A stretch of 43,969 nt of DNA from Candidatus Melainabacteria bacterium SSGW_16 (GCA_004769085.1 DUDS01000044.1:701-44669), one strand, 5' to 3'. Shown: positions 31,892 to 42,366, counted from the stretch's first letter. Program-made: numbers and translations. The notes: a model not told the origin generated them from the letters alone.

Positions 31892-34800
31892 TTACCCAAG
31901 AACAACTTTCACTATATGAACTTTTTTATCATCAGTTAATGGAATACCATCTTTTACTGACGTTATAGGCTTGCCATCGAGTTCAATTCTTTTTACACCA
32001 TTTGAAACTGAATTAGGATTTTCAACAAAAATTTCATATCGTGTTGTTCCATGCTGATAGTACACTGTAAAACCCTGCCAGTAATTTGGGATAGTGGGAT
32101 TAATATTCAGAATACCTCCCTCGATTTTCAATCCTAAAATCAATTCTACTCCCGCATAGTACATCCATCCAGCTGAACCTGTATACCATGTCCACCCTCC
32201 CCTTCCCACATGAGGTGGCTCAGAATAAACATCTGCTGCTATAACATAAGGTTCAACTTTATATCTATGTACACCTGCACGAGTATTTGCATGGTTAATT
32301 GGATTTAGCATACTAAAAAGTTCATAAGCCTTGTTTCCATTTCCTAATATATTAAAAGCAATTACATTCCAGATTGCAGCATGAACATATTGACTACCGT
32401 TTTCACGGATACCAGGTAAATAACCTTTTATGTAGCCAGGATCAAGAGGGGTTTTGTCAAAAGGGGGAGTAAAAAGAAGAATGAGGTTATCGCCTGGTCT
32501 AATTAAATACTTCTCAACAGATTCCATAGCTTTAAAAGCTCGCTCAGTATCAGCTGCTTTTGAAATAACGCTCCACGACTGAGCAATTGAATCAATTCTG
32601 CACTCAGCATTTGATGCAGAACCAAGCGGTGTCCCGTCATCAAAATATGCCCGTCTGTACCAAGCACCATCCCAGGCTTCTTTTTCAAGAGCATTTTTTA
32701 AATCCTCTGTATGTTTAAGCCACCTCTTTGCACAGTCATCTTCATTTCGCTCTTTAGCTACAGAAGCAAACTGTGTCAACGTTGCATAAAGAAACCATCC
32801 AAGCCAAATACTTTCACCTAGGCCCCCATGTCCTACCCTATTCATTCCATCATTCCAGTCCCCGCTGCCAATTAGTGGTAATCCATGCACACCTAATTTA
32901 AGACTTCTATCCAGTATTCTCTTGCAATGTTCAAAAAGAGTAGCACTCTGCTCAGAATGTATTGGCTGGTAATAAGCACTTTCTTCTTCAGGTAAAAGCA
33001 CTCGTCCATCTAAAAATCGAACAACCTCATCAAGTATTTTATAGTCACCTGTAACCTTTAAATAGCGATGAACAACATAAGGAAGCCATAAACTATCATC
33101 TGAACACTTTGTACGCGCACCTTTATCCAAAGGAGGATGCCACCAATGTTGGACATCACCTTCCAGAAACTGGTGACTTGCAGCATTTAAAATATGTGCT
33201 CTTGTAATAGAAGGCTGTGAAAGAACAAGAGCCATTACATCCTGAAGTTGATCACGAAAACCATATGCACCACCAGCCTGATAAAAAGCTGTACGCGCCC
33301 AATAGCGACAAACCAGTGTTTGATATAAAAGCCATCTGTTTAGGATTAGATCTGTTTTGCGATCTGGAGTTTTGACCTGGACTTTACAAAGAATGTTTTC
33401 CCAATTTTCTTTTACATTATTCAATACAGAATCAATATTTATTGACCTGTATTTCTTAATTAATTTACGGGCAGTTTCTCTATCACTTGTCTGTCCAAGG
33501 AAAAAAAACAATTCTACTTTTCCATTAGGAGGAACTTCTACAACTACCTGCTGTGCACAACATGGATCAAGTCCGGCACCAACACTTCCACTAAGCGTGT
33601 CCTCATACACCAGAGCTGCAGGTTGTTCAAGAGTTCCATTACGTCCTATAAACTCTGTTCTATCAGCAGTCCAAGAATTTTGTTTTTTACAAAAATCAGC
33701 AAATGCAATTCTTCTCCCAAAATCTGCATTCCAGGGATTGTAAGCAAACATTGCATTGGTTTCTTCATCAATTTCAGTAATAATAAACGGTGCATTGACA
33801 GTACGTGAAGAACCAAGAACCCACTCTACATAAGAAGTCACTGAAAGATTTCTTATTCTACCTGATTTATTTTCTAAAGTAAGATGTGAGATTTTAATTG
33901 GATCATCCCAGCTAACATACTGGGTAAGTTTACTTTCTATCCCATGTGAAAAATGTTCAAAACTACTATAACCCTGACCATGCCGTGCAACATAAGTTGC
34001 ATTGTCAAAGCGAATTGGTAATGCTGTAGTGGTCCATAATTCACCTGTTTCTTTATCACATATATAAAATACTTCTGAGCTCGGATCACATACTGGGTCA
34101 TTAGACCATGAAGTAATCTGGTTTTCTCTGCTATTTAAAGACCATGTATAACCTGAACCGGATTCAGAGACCAAAAACCCTATTTCACTATTAGCAATCA
34201 CATTAATCCAGGGCATCGGAGTATATTGTAATTTTCCAAGAATTATTACATACTCACATCCATTATCAGCAAAACCACCAAGTCCATTAAAAAATTCAAG
34301 TGTTGGATGAGCTACTGACCAATCTTTTTTTACAGGAGCATTGGTTCGCTGTTTTAGTTGATAAACAGGTTTATAAGCACTACGTTTCATGCGCATTACT
34401 TGTTTTGCAAGACTTCCTTCTTTACAGGACATAACTGATCTGGCTGCAGTCTGTAAAAGTTCTTTTTCCTGCTGGGTAAGCAGGTCAGCTCTTAAAACAA
34501 AAATATTGCCACAGCTTTCATTTATATTACTCCCGGACGTTCTAGAACTGGTTCTCACCATAGTTTCAAGAAGAACCTGAAGATCCTGGACATAAGATGT
34601 AGCTTTTTCATTAAGAATAACCAAATCAACGGCAAGCCTTTTCATTCGCCAATATTCATGTGCGCGTAAAAGCTGCCTAATAACTGCCTGATCATCTGCA
34701 TTATCTATATGAACAACAAGAATAGGATAATCACCTGAAATCTGATGAGCCCACAATCCTGAAATACTTAAATTATTTCGTTTAAGAATTTCACTTGAGG

Positions 34801-37800
34801 GACGCATGGAAGGATTTGAATAAATAATACGGTTTGCGAGGTGCTGGAAGAAATTTGCTTCCATACTGTCAATGCCAAGATAGTGTAACTGAACTTGTGC
34901 ATGTGTCCATGCTAATGTAGAAGTACGTTCAAATGTTACAGGATCATGATACTTGTCTGCAAGGTCAATAATTTCATCACGTGAGCGTGAAACCATTGTT
35001 GAAAAAGAAATATGTTTTGTAGCACCAGGAGGGATCTGAACACGGGTGCGTAAACTTACTATTGGATCAAGTACTGCTCCTACTGTATTGGACAAAGGCT
35101 GTCCCTCTACTACTGAAACAGCTCTTCTAACCCCGCATCCACGTCCAAGGAAATTAGCTCTGTCAGTCTCATATTCAATACCAGTATTTGTATCTCCCTC
35201 TACTGCTATAACATGAGCCATCCAGACAGGCGTCTCTTCTGAAGATCGTGGTCGCCTTGTTGCAATTAAACCAGTTACCTCTGGCATATATTCTGTTTGT
35301 ATAAAAAGATTTGAAAAAGCAGGATGCGTTAGATCTGAACCTTGAGGAGCTAAAACAATTTCACTATAAGAAGTAATTTCTATTTCCTTAGTTTTCATCC
35401 CTGTATTTCTAAGTGAAACACGTCTAATTTCCACATCATCTTCTGCAGATACTATAATCTCCAAATTGGTTATTATGTCACCATCTTGTCTAATTATTCT
35501 TACTCTGTCTTCAGCAAAAGTTACTTCATAGTGATCAGGTTTAATACCAGTTGGCTGGTATCCCGCAGACCATAGATCTTTACTTTCAATATCATATAAA
35601 AAAATATAACTACCCCACATATCACAAGTAACATCTTCACGCCAGCGAGTAATTGAAAGGTCATCCCAGCGACTATACCCGGAACCAGCTGAAGTGAGCA
35701 TAACTGTATAATGTCCATTTGATAAAAGATGTGTTGAAGGTACTGGGAGGTTTGGTAAATCAAAGCGTCTGAGTGCAGCTTGAGCAACATCTTTTACATT
35801 GCTAGCTTGTAAGTGCTCCGGTCTTGGATGCGCTACAGCAACATTACGTGGCGTCCTCTCCTGAAGTAAAAGTTCAGCAGCTCTTACTATTGAAACTTCG
35901 TGGAAGCGATGACGCATAATGCCATCAAAAATGACATTTGTAAGAGCTGCTAATGCCATTCCCTGGTGGTGAGCCATATATGCACGGACAATGGCTACTT
36001 TCCTATTTTCAGGCAGTCTTGTGGCCGTAAAATCTAAAGCTTCATAAAAACCATAAGGTCCAAGTGTATCCATTTCTTTAAGCCGCTTGAAATTTTCTTC
36101 TGCTAAGCTTGGATAATACATTGCTGCAAGGGCAGTTGAATATGGAGAAATTACCAGATCCTCTCCCAGCCCCCGCTTTAAACCAAGAGCTGGTACCCCA
36201 AAACTTGAGTACTGATAAGCAAGAGCTTTGTCTCTGACATTATATGCTGACTCTGATATTCCCCACGGCACATGGCGCTCAGTTCCATATCTAATTTGCT
36301 TTTTTACAACGAGGCGGCATGTTCTATCCAAAAGACTCCCTCTAGGAGTATACATAACCAGCGATGGCATTAAATATTCAAACATCGAGCCTGACCAGGA
36401 TAAAAGTGCAGTTCTACCATCAACAGGAGTTAAAGCACGATTTAAACAAAACCAATGTGAAGTAGGTACATCACCTTTAGCAATTGCAATAAAACTTGTA
36501 AGTCTTGCCTCAGAAGCAAGCATATCGTAATAAGAGGTATCAAGACAGCCATCAGTAACGTTAAAACCTATAGAAAAAAGATTACGGTTAGAATCAAAAA
36601 GAAACTTAAAATCCATTTCATTAAATAATTTATATGCAAATTGAGAGATTGTCGTAAGCCGTTCCATTAAGGATTTGCAATTATATGATGATTTTTCAAT
36701 TTCATGAGTCAGGTTATTACTTACTAAAGTCTTTTCAGTTTTCTCGTAATGGGAGCATAAATCAGCCAATGAAAGTTTTAAAGTTTCCTGATTATTAAAG
36801 AGTTCAAGTGGCAAATCGTTTTTATCAAAAAATTTAACCCATGATAATATTTTTTCATGGTCCTTTACATGACTCTTGATGTCTGAACAAATTTGAAGAG
36901 ACCAGGACAACACTTCGCTGCTGTCAGATTTTCCACGCTCCTGTGCAAAAGTTTTTGCAATATCTACCAGGATATCTGCACTGGTTTGTAGTGCTTCCCA
37001 TCTTGAAACATATTCAAAAGGTGTTTGTGGAAAATCTTTTAGAAAGTTTTCAAGATCGCCTACAGTATACCGTAACTGATCTAGATTAACTATAAGGGTA
37101 CGTCTATTGTCGTGGATATTAAGCAATGATTCTTTTAGAAGTAAAAGTGTATCCTGGATTCCTTTAACTCTCTCTAGAGTTGGTAAAGGACTCCGCAATA
37201 TTTCCTCACATGCCTGAGCAATAACAAGCAGATGCCCTGCAAAATTTCCACTATCTACTGAAGAAATGTACTGCGGATCGAGCGGTTGTTTTTTTTGTAA
37301 ATCATACCAGTTATAAAAGTGTCCTTTATAGCGTGGAAGACTATGTAATACCATCAATGTAGATTCAAGTCTGTCTACCATTTCTCCAATACCTATCCAC
37401 CCAAAATCTTTTGCTGCTACAGTTGAAAGAAGATAAAGTCCAAAATTGGTTGGCGAACTACGGTGTGCCACGATAGGTTGTGGATCTTCCTGAAAATTAT
37501 CAGGCGGCAGTAAATTATCTTCTTTTGTTATAAATGTAGTAAAAAATCTCCAGGTACGGCGGGCAATTAAACGAAATGTTTTTATTCCTTCATCAGTTAG
37601 AGGCTTTACAGGATCAGTTCTTGGCGGCAAACTTATAGACCATGCAATAACAGGTGACATTATCCATAAAAGAATAAAAGGAGCAGCAAGTATTACTACA
37701 CTGTTAGTTGTAAAGAGTAAGAATAACAGACCAAGAACAATTGTAAAAAACATTGCTCTTCTATGTCTTTTGAAAAAATAACTTAGCAAGAGATTAGCCC

Positions 37801-40609
37801 CTGTTTTTTGCTTTGCAGCAGTTGTCCATTCAAGGAGCTTACTCTTGCTTATAAAGAGTCTGTATAAAGTACGCAAAATAGAATCAAGCATAAGCAAGGC
37901 ATGATACATAAGTAATGAAAGTAAGACGATACTTTGCTCAAGACCAATTAAAAAATCAAAAGCAAGAACACGCAAGGAGCCAATTTTTCTTTTACTTATT
38001 TTGTTAGGTATAAGTCCGAAGATAAAGGAAAGAAATGAAGGAAATGCAAGAGCTGTTACGACAAAGCAAGTCCAGAGAATATGGGGTGCGTGTGGCAAAA
38101 ACCAGCCAAGAATTAAAGTAAACAACATAGCAGGAGCAGACAGTGTGCGTCTTAAGTTATCAAGTATTTTCCAGCGGCCAATACGGGGAATACACTTACC
38201 TTTTCGACTAAAAATCCACGGTAAGAGCTGCCAGTCCCCTCTTGCCCACCTGTCCATTCGTAAAGAAGACACTTCTATATGAGAAGGGAATTCATCAAAA
38301 AACTCAATGTCACTTATAAAACCACATCTTGCAAAATTTCCTTCAAAAAGATCATGACTAAGAAGTGCATTTTCAGGTACCCGTCCCTTAAGCGCTGCTT
38401 CAAAAACATCTACATCATAAATTCCCTTACCCGCATAAGTACCTTCTCCAAATAAATCCTGATAAACATCAGAGACTGCAAATGTGTAAGGGTCAATTCC
38501 ACATGGTCCTGAAAAAAGCCTTTGAAAAACTGAACTATTGGTTCTTGAAGGAAGAGAGGACATAATTCTTGGCTGCAATATTCCATAGCCTTCTACAACA
38601 CGCATTAAATGTGGATCTAGATAAGGTCTGTTCAACGGGTGTCCCATTGTACCAACCAGATGACTTACCATACCCATTGGCATTCTTGTATCTGCATCGA
38701 GAGTGATTACATATTTAATATCCTTTGGAACTACAAACGGCTCTGTGATATATGTAGTATCAGGAGCACTACGCAAAAGACGGTTAAACTCATGAAGTTT
38801 ACCCCTCTTACGCTCCCACCCCATCCATTTATTTTCTCCCGGATTCCACATTCGTTTTCTGTGAAAGAGAAAAAATCGTTTATATTCATCAGATAAAACA
38901 CTATGTTTGGAATTTAACTCTTCAATTCCTCTGACTGCTATATCAAGCAGTTCTTTATCTTCAGGGCAACTTTCTGTATCTGAATCTTTCCAGTCTGAGA
39001 GGAGAGCAAAATATACCATTCCATCAGGGTTAGAAAGATAGTGAACCTCAAGCTGTTCAAGGTGTTCTTCAATTGTTTTTTCATTAATAAGAAGAACAGG
39101 CATAACAACAAATGTTTGCATAGAAGCAGGTACACCATTACTTAGTTTGAGCCGTGGTAGATAACGTGGTCCGACAACAGTAACTACAAACCTGTTTAAA
39201 AGTGGAACAATAATATCAGAAGCAGGGAAAAAACCGATTACTGAAAGAATAAGAAGTCCCCATAAAGGCACTCCATTCTCAAAACTTATAAAAAGAGGAA
39301 TAAGTAATAAAGCAAAGGTAAGAACTAAAATCGTGCTTATATAACCAATGTTTGCATTTGAAATATAAAAGTTCAGAATCTTCTTTCCCAATGACGAGGA
39401 AAAATTAATTTCATTTTCTAAGATTTTCCTACCTGAAGAAATCAGATAATAACCTAAATCTGTTTTCTTTTCTTCTATAGGTAAACCTGTTAACTGTTTT
39501 TCTGTTCTGTATTTTTCTGTCTTTGAAATTACAAGTTTAGCAATATCAAGCTCAGAACAATTTGAACCTCTGCTAAGTTCTTCAATAGCATGGCGATAAC
39601 GATCCTGAGAAGTAAAATCCATTGCAGCAAAAACAGGATTTGTACTAAGAGTTTCATCCACCAGACTAATTGATTCGAAAAATGTACGCCAGTCAAAAGC
39701 AGAAATCAGCCTCATGCTGGTAATAATATTTCGGATAGTTACATTGGCTGCTGACTGATTGTTATGTTCAAGTGAGACTATTTCATCTGTAGTTAAATTC
39801 ATCTGGGCAAGTTTTTCATTTATCCACTGGAGTGTAGGAGTTACAGCTGGATCTTGATATCGTAAACGTTGGATAAGCTGTACTAAAAAAGGTTTTTTTA
39901 ATTGTTTCACTTCAAGATCTTGCAGGAAAACTGCAATAGCCTGTGGCATACCACTGCTTAGTCCTAATAATTCATCTGCCAATCTGTCCGCGCTCTTGCG
40001 TGCCTGTATAGAGGTTAATATGCGGACACTAAGACGTCTTAGATTTTCAACCAGTACAACCCGAAGAGTAATTGCTATTGCCCAAAGCTCACCAATAGTT
40101 AAAGGCTGAACATGTTGGTATGCTCGCACAAACTGAGTTAAAAGTTCAGGATCAAAACGGCTATCTGTATGAGCTACAAAAGCCCATGATAAGCCATATA
40201 CACGTGGATAATCTTTAAGATACCCTTCAGAAAGTTTTGGCAGTTCTCTGTAAAACCCTATTGGGAGATATTCACTTATGTCTCTCAGCTGTCCCTCAAT
40301 AATATGAAAATTATCAATCAGCCATTCAGCAGCAGGTGTAATTGGTTGTTTCTCGCTTACTGCTTTTCCAATTGTATGATAACAATCAAGCAGAATTTTC
40401 TTATTATCCTTCAGTCTCTCAGCAAGGCTATACCCTTTTCTTGGGTTACTTGTTACAGTCTGAGTAAGTGCCAGGCTTTCAGCATGTTGTTTTAATCTTT
40501 CAACACTAAAGATTTCAGAGCGTATTGGTTCTTCAGCCTTCTCATCAGAAAAAATAGACTGATACTCAAAACGATTGATGATATTCAGAAAAGACGGCTT
40601 TAATTTCAT
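31892..40609 (-). CDS. Cyclic beta-1,2-glucan synthase-like protein (NdvB/ChvB type)
   Basis: A 2905-residue membrane enzyme, close to the roughly 2830-2870 of rhizobial and Brucella homologues. Order: cytoplasmic N-terminal region (1-410); membrane segments near 415-465; glycosyltransferase 84 domain with the catalytic-type YVITLDADTRMPMG near 640 and a downstream RMDRWARGDWQLLPW; more membrane segments near 815-865 and 950-1000; a glycoamylase-like domain (about 1040-1560, RTWRFFTTFITKEDNLLPPD); two beta-sandwich regions; and a C-terminal GH94 phosphorylase domain with GSGDWNDGMNRVGHGG near 2583, whose Asp is the general acid position. It would start, extend and trim beta-1,2-glucans, exported to the periplasm. 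A membrane-bound phosphorylase without cyclisation is the alternative. One gene, no frameshift. Confidence 0.93.
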   Translation of the reverse strand: MKLKPSFLNIINRFEYQSIFSDEKAEEPIRSEIFSVERLKQHAESLALTQTVTSNPRKGYSLAERLKDNKKILLDCYHTIGKAVSEKQPITPAAEWLIDNFHIIEGQLRDISEYLPIGFYRELPKLSEGYLKDYPRVYGLSWAFVAHTDSRFDPELLTQFVRAYQHVQPLTIGELWAIAITLRVVLVENLRRLSVRILTSIQARKSADRLADELLGLSSGMPQAIAVFLQDLEVKQLKKPFLVQLIQRLRYQDPAVTPTLQWINEKLAQMNLTTDEIVSLEHNNQSAANVTIRNIITSMRLISAFDWRTFFESISLVDETLSTNPVFAAMDFTSQDRYRHAIEELSRGSNCSELDIAKLVISKTEKYRTEKQLTGLPIEEKKTDLGYYLISSGRKILENEINFSSSLGKKILNFYISNANIGYISTILVLTFALLLIPLFISFENGVPLWGLLILSVIGFFPASDIIVPLLNRFVVTVVGPRYLPRLKLSNGVPASMQTFVVMPVLLINEKTIEEHLEQLEVHYLSNPDGMVYFALLSDWKDSDTESCPEDKELLDIAVRGIEELNSKHSVLSDEYKRFFLFHRKRMWNPGENKWMGWERKRGKLHEFNRLLRSAPDTTYITEPFVVPKDIKYVITLDADTRMPMGMVSHLVGTMGHPLNRPYLDPHLMRVVEGYGILQPRIMSSLPSRTNSSVFQRLFSGPCGIDPYTFAVSDVYQDLFGEGTYAGKGIYDVDVFEAALKGRVPENALLSHDLFEGNFARCGFISDIEFFDEFPSHIEVSSLRMDRWARGDWQLLPWIFSRKGKCIPRIGRWKILDNLRRTLSAPAMLFTLILGWFLPHAPHILWTCFVVTALAFPSFLSFIFGLIPNKISKRKIGSLRVLAFDFLIGLEQSIVLLSLLMYHALLMLDSILRTLYRLFISKSKLLEWTTAAKQKTGANLLLSYFFKRHRRAMFFTIVLGLLFLLFTTNSVVILAAPFILLWIMSPVIAWSISLPPRTDPVKPLTDEGIKTFRLIARRTWRFFTTFITKEDNLLPPDNFQEDPQPIVAHRSSPTNFGLYLLSTVAAKDFGWIGIGEMVDRLESTLMVLHSLPRYKGHFYNWYDLQKKQPLDPQYISSVDSGNFAGHLLVIAQACEEILRSPLPTLERVKGIQDTLLLLKESLLNIHDNRRTLIVNLDQLRYTVGDLENFLKDFPQTPFEYVSRWEALQTSADILVDIAKTFAQERGKSDSSEVLSWSLQICSDIKSHVKDHEKILSWVKFFDKNDLPLELFNNQETLKLSLADLCSHYEKTEKTLVSNNLTHEIEKSSYNCKSLMERLTTISQFAYKLFNEMDFKFLFDSNRNLFSIGFNVTDGCLDTSYYDMLASEARLTSFIAIAKGDVPTSHWFCLNRALTPVDGRTALLSWSGSMFEYLMPSLVMYTPRGSLLDRTCRLVVKKQIRYGTERHVPWGISESAYNVRDKALAYQYSSFGVPALGLKRGLGEDLVISPYSTALAAMYYPSLAEENFKRLKEMDTLGPYGFYEALDFTATRLPENRKVAIVRAYMAHHQGMALAALTNVIFDGIMRHRFHEVSIVRAAELLLQERTPRNVAVAHPRPEHLQASNVKDVAQAALRRFDLPNLPVPSTHLLSNGHYTVMLTSAGSGYSRWDDLSITRWREDVTCDMWGSYIFLYDIESKDLWSAGYQPTGIKPDHYEVTFAEDRVRIIRQDGDIITNLEIIVSAEDDVEIRRVSLRNTGMKTKEIEITSYSEIVLAPQGSDLTHPAFSNLFIQTEYMPEVTGLIATRRPRSSEETPVWMAHVIAVEGDTNTGIEYETDRANFLGRGCGVRRAVSVVEGQPLSNTVGAVLDPIVSLRTRVQIPPGATKHISFSTMVSRSRDEIIDLADKYHDPVTFERTSTLAWTHAQVQLHYLGIDSMEANFFQHLANRIIYSNPSMRPSSEILKRNNLSISGLWAHQISGDYPILVVHIDNADDQAVIRQLLRAHEYWRMKRLAVDLVILNEKATSYVQDLQVLLETMVRTSSRTSGSNINESCGNIFVLRADLLTQQEKELLQTAARSVMSCKEGSLAKQVMRMKRSAYKPVYQLKQRTNAPVKKDWSVAHPTLEFFNGLGGFADNGCEYVIILGKLQYTPMPWINVIANSEIGFLVSESGSGYTWSLNSRENQITSWSNDPVCDPSSEVFYICDKETGELWTTTALPIRFDNATYVARHGQGYSSFEHFSHGIESKLTQYVSWDDPIKISHLTLENKSGRIRNLSVTSYVEWVLGSSRTVNAPFIITEIDEETNAMFAYNPWNADFGRRIAFADFCKKQNSWTADRTEFIGRNGTLEQPAALVYEDTLSGSVGAGLDPCCAQQVVVEVPPNGKVELFFFLGQTSDRETARKLIKKYRSINIDSVLNNVKENWENILCKVQVKTPDRKTDLILNRWLLYQTLVCRYWARTAFYQAGGAYGFRDQLQDVMALVLSQPSITRAHILNAASHQFLEGDVQHWWHPPLDKGARTKCSDDSLWLPYVVHRYLKVTGDYKILDEVVRFLDGRVLLPEEESAYYQPIHSEQSATLFEHCKRILDRSLKLGVHGLPLIGSGDWNDGMNRVGHGGLGESIWLGWFLYATLTQFASVAKERNEDDCAKRWLKHTEDLKNALEKEAWDGAWYRRAYFDDGTPLGSASNAECRIDSIAQSWSVISKAADTERAFKAMESVEKYLIRPGDNLILLFTPPFDKTPLDPGYIKGYLPGIRENGSQYVHAAIWNVIAFNILGNGNKAYELFSMLNPINHANTRAGVHRYKVEPYVIAADVYSEPPHVGRGGWTWYTGSAGWMYYAGVELILGLKIEGGILNINPTIPNYWQGFTVYYQHGTTRYEIFVENPNSVSNGVKRIELDGKPITSVKDGIPLTDDKKVHIVKVVLG

Positions 40610-40744
40610 CTTCTACCTAACATATAATCATACAGCCAGATAGCTAATGTCAGGTTTGCCAGGAAAGGAAAAAATATAGTATGTCAACTTATGCCTTTGG
40701 TAGTAGACAGTCAAAATTTTTTATCTCAATAGCTTAACAAACAA

Positions 40745-40840
40745 GTGAATAACTGGGGCAGCATCGTGGATGTTATTCAAACCAGAATAAAAGAGCATAA
40801 GTGGCATTTGTTTATTCCTGACTATAGAGAGGTGGCTTAA
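40745..40840 (+). pseudogene. Coding-tail remnant A (31 codons)
   Basis: GTG 40745 to TAA 40840 reads NNWGSIVDVIQTRIKEHKWH then LFIPDYREVA. It is homologous to the fragments at 42436-42519 and 42011-42073, with differences mostly at third codon positions. It overlaps the stop of the convergent 250-residue gene. Probably the last exposed piece of a decayed gene; parent family not recognised. Otherwise the 227-nt gap after the glucan synthase gene shows nothing. Confidence 0.5.
40751..40761 (+). other. 11-nt match to the tRNA-His 3' end (att-like)
   Basis: AACTGGGGCAG is identical, in direct orientation, to 43138-43148, the CCA end, discriminator and acceptor stem of tRNA-His plus three flanking bases. 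A one-base-deleted version (AACTGGGCAG) is at 42431-42440. Confidence 0.3.
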
Positions 40841-41589
40841 TTTTTATTTCTCACAGGATGCCCAAGCCAGCTTCTTGGAGTTTTAGATCCTGGAGGATAT
40901 TTTTCGGTAAGTAGAGTGGTAACATCTGTTATGGTCCCATCTGCAGATACCCAGTTTTTAAGGTCAGGAAAATCAATTTTACAATTTTCACATTTTTTAC
41001 CATCATAAAAACGAATAGGGCACCAAAAGGATTCAACATTTCGAAGCATTTCACCACCAAATGCATAAACACCTGTCATCCAATCACAATAGAGACACCA
41101 TATTAAATCATGCCCAACCAATCCATTAAATTTGTGACGAGAAACATTTATCCAGTCGCCAGATTTGTATTTTGGGAAGTTTAATGTCCAAACCAACAAT
41201 GGATAAATAAAAATTTGTCCGAAGCGAACACTTAGCAATATAGGCAATGCAAGTAAACTAATTAACAATCCCAAATGGTTACGAGCTGGACCAACAATTT
41301 GATTAAGCGTGTGTTTCAGAGTCGGTCCTTTGTATTTATGTAGCATTGTATGTATGTTGCAAAAAGAAGACAGCATAACCATTTGACCAATAAAGCATCC
41401 AAATAGTCCAGACAAACCATACAAACAGAAGGTAACTATCCAGGGAATCCAAGTAAAAAGACCTACAATCAAATCAAGTATTGGGGCACGAAGTAAAGCA
41501 TCACTTTTTTTAGAACCAAAAATAACTAGAAAGGTTAAAGCCACATTAGTACTAAAAACAAAGAAGGACACTAAAAGCACCTGATACAT
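40837..41589 (-). CDS. Membrane protein with C-terminal Cys-pair domain
   Basis: A 250-residue protein with a strong ribosome site (AAAGGAGGTAG) before ATG 41589. Residues 1-135 contain four or so hydrophobic helices. The C-terminal region (about 140-250) carries WCLYCDWMTGVYAFGGEML and KKCENCKIDFPDLKNW, that is Cys-x-x-Cys pairs plus a further Cys in FWCPIRF, suited to metal or disulfide chemistry. The gene is 6 nt after the DoxX-like gene on the same strand, so the two form an operon. I do not recognise a named family. Together with DoxX the setting suggests a redox or metal-related membrane function; this is inference. Confidence 0.75.
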   Translation of the reverse strand: MYQVLLVSFFVFSTNVALTFLVIFGSKKSDALLRAPILDLIVGLFTWIPWIVTFCLYGLSGLFGCFIGQMVMLSSFCNIHTMLHKYKGPTLKHTLNQIVGPARNHLGLLISLLALPILLSVRFGQIFIYPLLVWTLNFPKYKSGDWINVSRHKFNGLVGHDLIWCLYCDWMTGVYAFGGEMLRNVESFWCPIRFYDGKKCENCKIDFPDLKNWVSADGTITDVTTLLTEKYPPGSKTPRSWLGHPVRNKN

Positions 41590-41595
41590 TTTTAA

Positions 41596-42057
41596 CTACC
41601 TCCTTTGTGTACACCAAAGAACCCACCAAATAAAAACACCTTGAAGAGGTATTCTCAGCCATAACAAGATTGGGTTAATTATAATATCACCAAATTGAAT
41701 ATTTTTAACTGCCATATAAATATTTGCAGGAAGAACAACTATAAGTAAAATCACAAGACAAAAAGCAGCTTGTCTCTGATAACGTGGGATTAAAAGTCCC
41801 ACAGCTCCAAGAATTTCGAAAACGCCACTTATATAAACCATTAATTCCGGTGCAGGAATAAAAGGTGGAACTATTTGAACAAATGTTTTTATATAAGTAA
41901 AGTGAAGTATTCCAGTAATAGAAAAAATTAAAGCTAAAACTAAACATGCTATATCTTTTTTTGACTTGAAGTAACTTAAGTTCAATTTGTTTTTATTATA
42001 CTTAAACAACGTGTATGTGAAAAGTAAGATAATGAGCCATGCATGGCATTTATACAT
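41596..42057 (-). CDS. DoxX-like membrane protein
   Basis: A 153-residue protein with four hydrophobic segments and a DoxX-type core: ITGILHFTYIKTFVQIVPPF, then PAPELMVYISGVFEILGAVGL and LIPRYQRQAAFCLVILLIVV. This family includes small quinone-linked or stress-related membrane proteins, mostly uncharacterised. The start is uncertain: ATG 42057 adds a 24-residue segment that overlaps the repeated tail fragment C, whereas a TTG at 41985 would begin right at the conserved region and lies near a TATAAT-like box. It is followed after 6 nt by the Cys-pair membrane protein. Confidence 0.78.
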   Translation of the reverse strand: MYKCHAWLIILLFTYTLFKYNKNKLNLSYFKSKKDIACLVLALIFSITGILHFTYIKTFVQIVPPFIPAPELMVYISGVFEILGAVGLLIPRYQRQAAFCLVILLIVVLPANIYMAVKNIQFGDIIINPILLWLRIPLQGVFIWWVLWCTQRR

Positions 42058-42073
42058 TCCAGATTATAGAGCT
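42011..42073 (+). pseudogene. Coding-tail remnant C
   Basis: The plus strand reads VYVKSKIMSHAWHLYIPDYR then Ala, matching remnants A and B. It overlaps the 3' end of the 100-residue gene and the first codons of the DoxX-like frame on the other strand. Downstream similarity stops after IPDYRA. Confidence 0.45.
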
Positions 42074-42366
42074 AAATCTAATGGAACAGAATACTCTTTT
42101 CTACTTTTACTCATAGCATTTAAAATCATTAGTTTTCCTCGCAAGCTATCTATAAGGCGTTCTGTAGCTTGTTTTTGCGTTTTGCCAAAACCAGCATAAG
42201 TTGTAAGATTATGATCTGCTTCATCATCTTTGTATTCCGCAAAGCTCCCTTCTCTTCTTATAGTTGCAATATACTTTGGTGAAATAAGAGGTTTAAAACA
42301 CGGATTTTTCTCTATTACAAGATGGCATCCTGTTCTATGAAGAAATCTTTTTATAGGAATTGTCAT
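42064..42366 (-). CDS. Uncharacterised 100-residue protein
   Basis: ATG 42366 to TAA 42064. The C-terminal half (YAGFGKTQKQATERLIDSLR) resembles the G-x-G-x-T-x-x-x-A helix pattern of HicB-like antitoxins, but the N-terminal half (residues 1-50, with two Cys) does not look like the HicB strand pattern. It sits between the DoxX-like gene and HicBA in the presumed accessory island. Its last codons are built from the repeated IPDYR tail sequence read on the opposite strand. A stray antitoxin or small DNA-associated protein is possible; unproven. Confidence 0.5.
   Translation of the reverse strand: MTIPIKRFLHRTGCHLVIEKNPCFKPLISPKYIATIRREGSFAEYKDDEADHNLTTYAGFGKTQKQATERLIDSLRGKLMILNAMSKSRKEYSVPLDLAL

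Noticed and set aside
32503..40495. Many 60-130 residue frames on either strand inside the glucan synthase gene
   Set aside because: They have no ribosome sites or recognisable domains and are overprinted by a long conserved enzyme frame.
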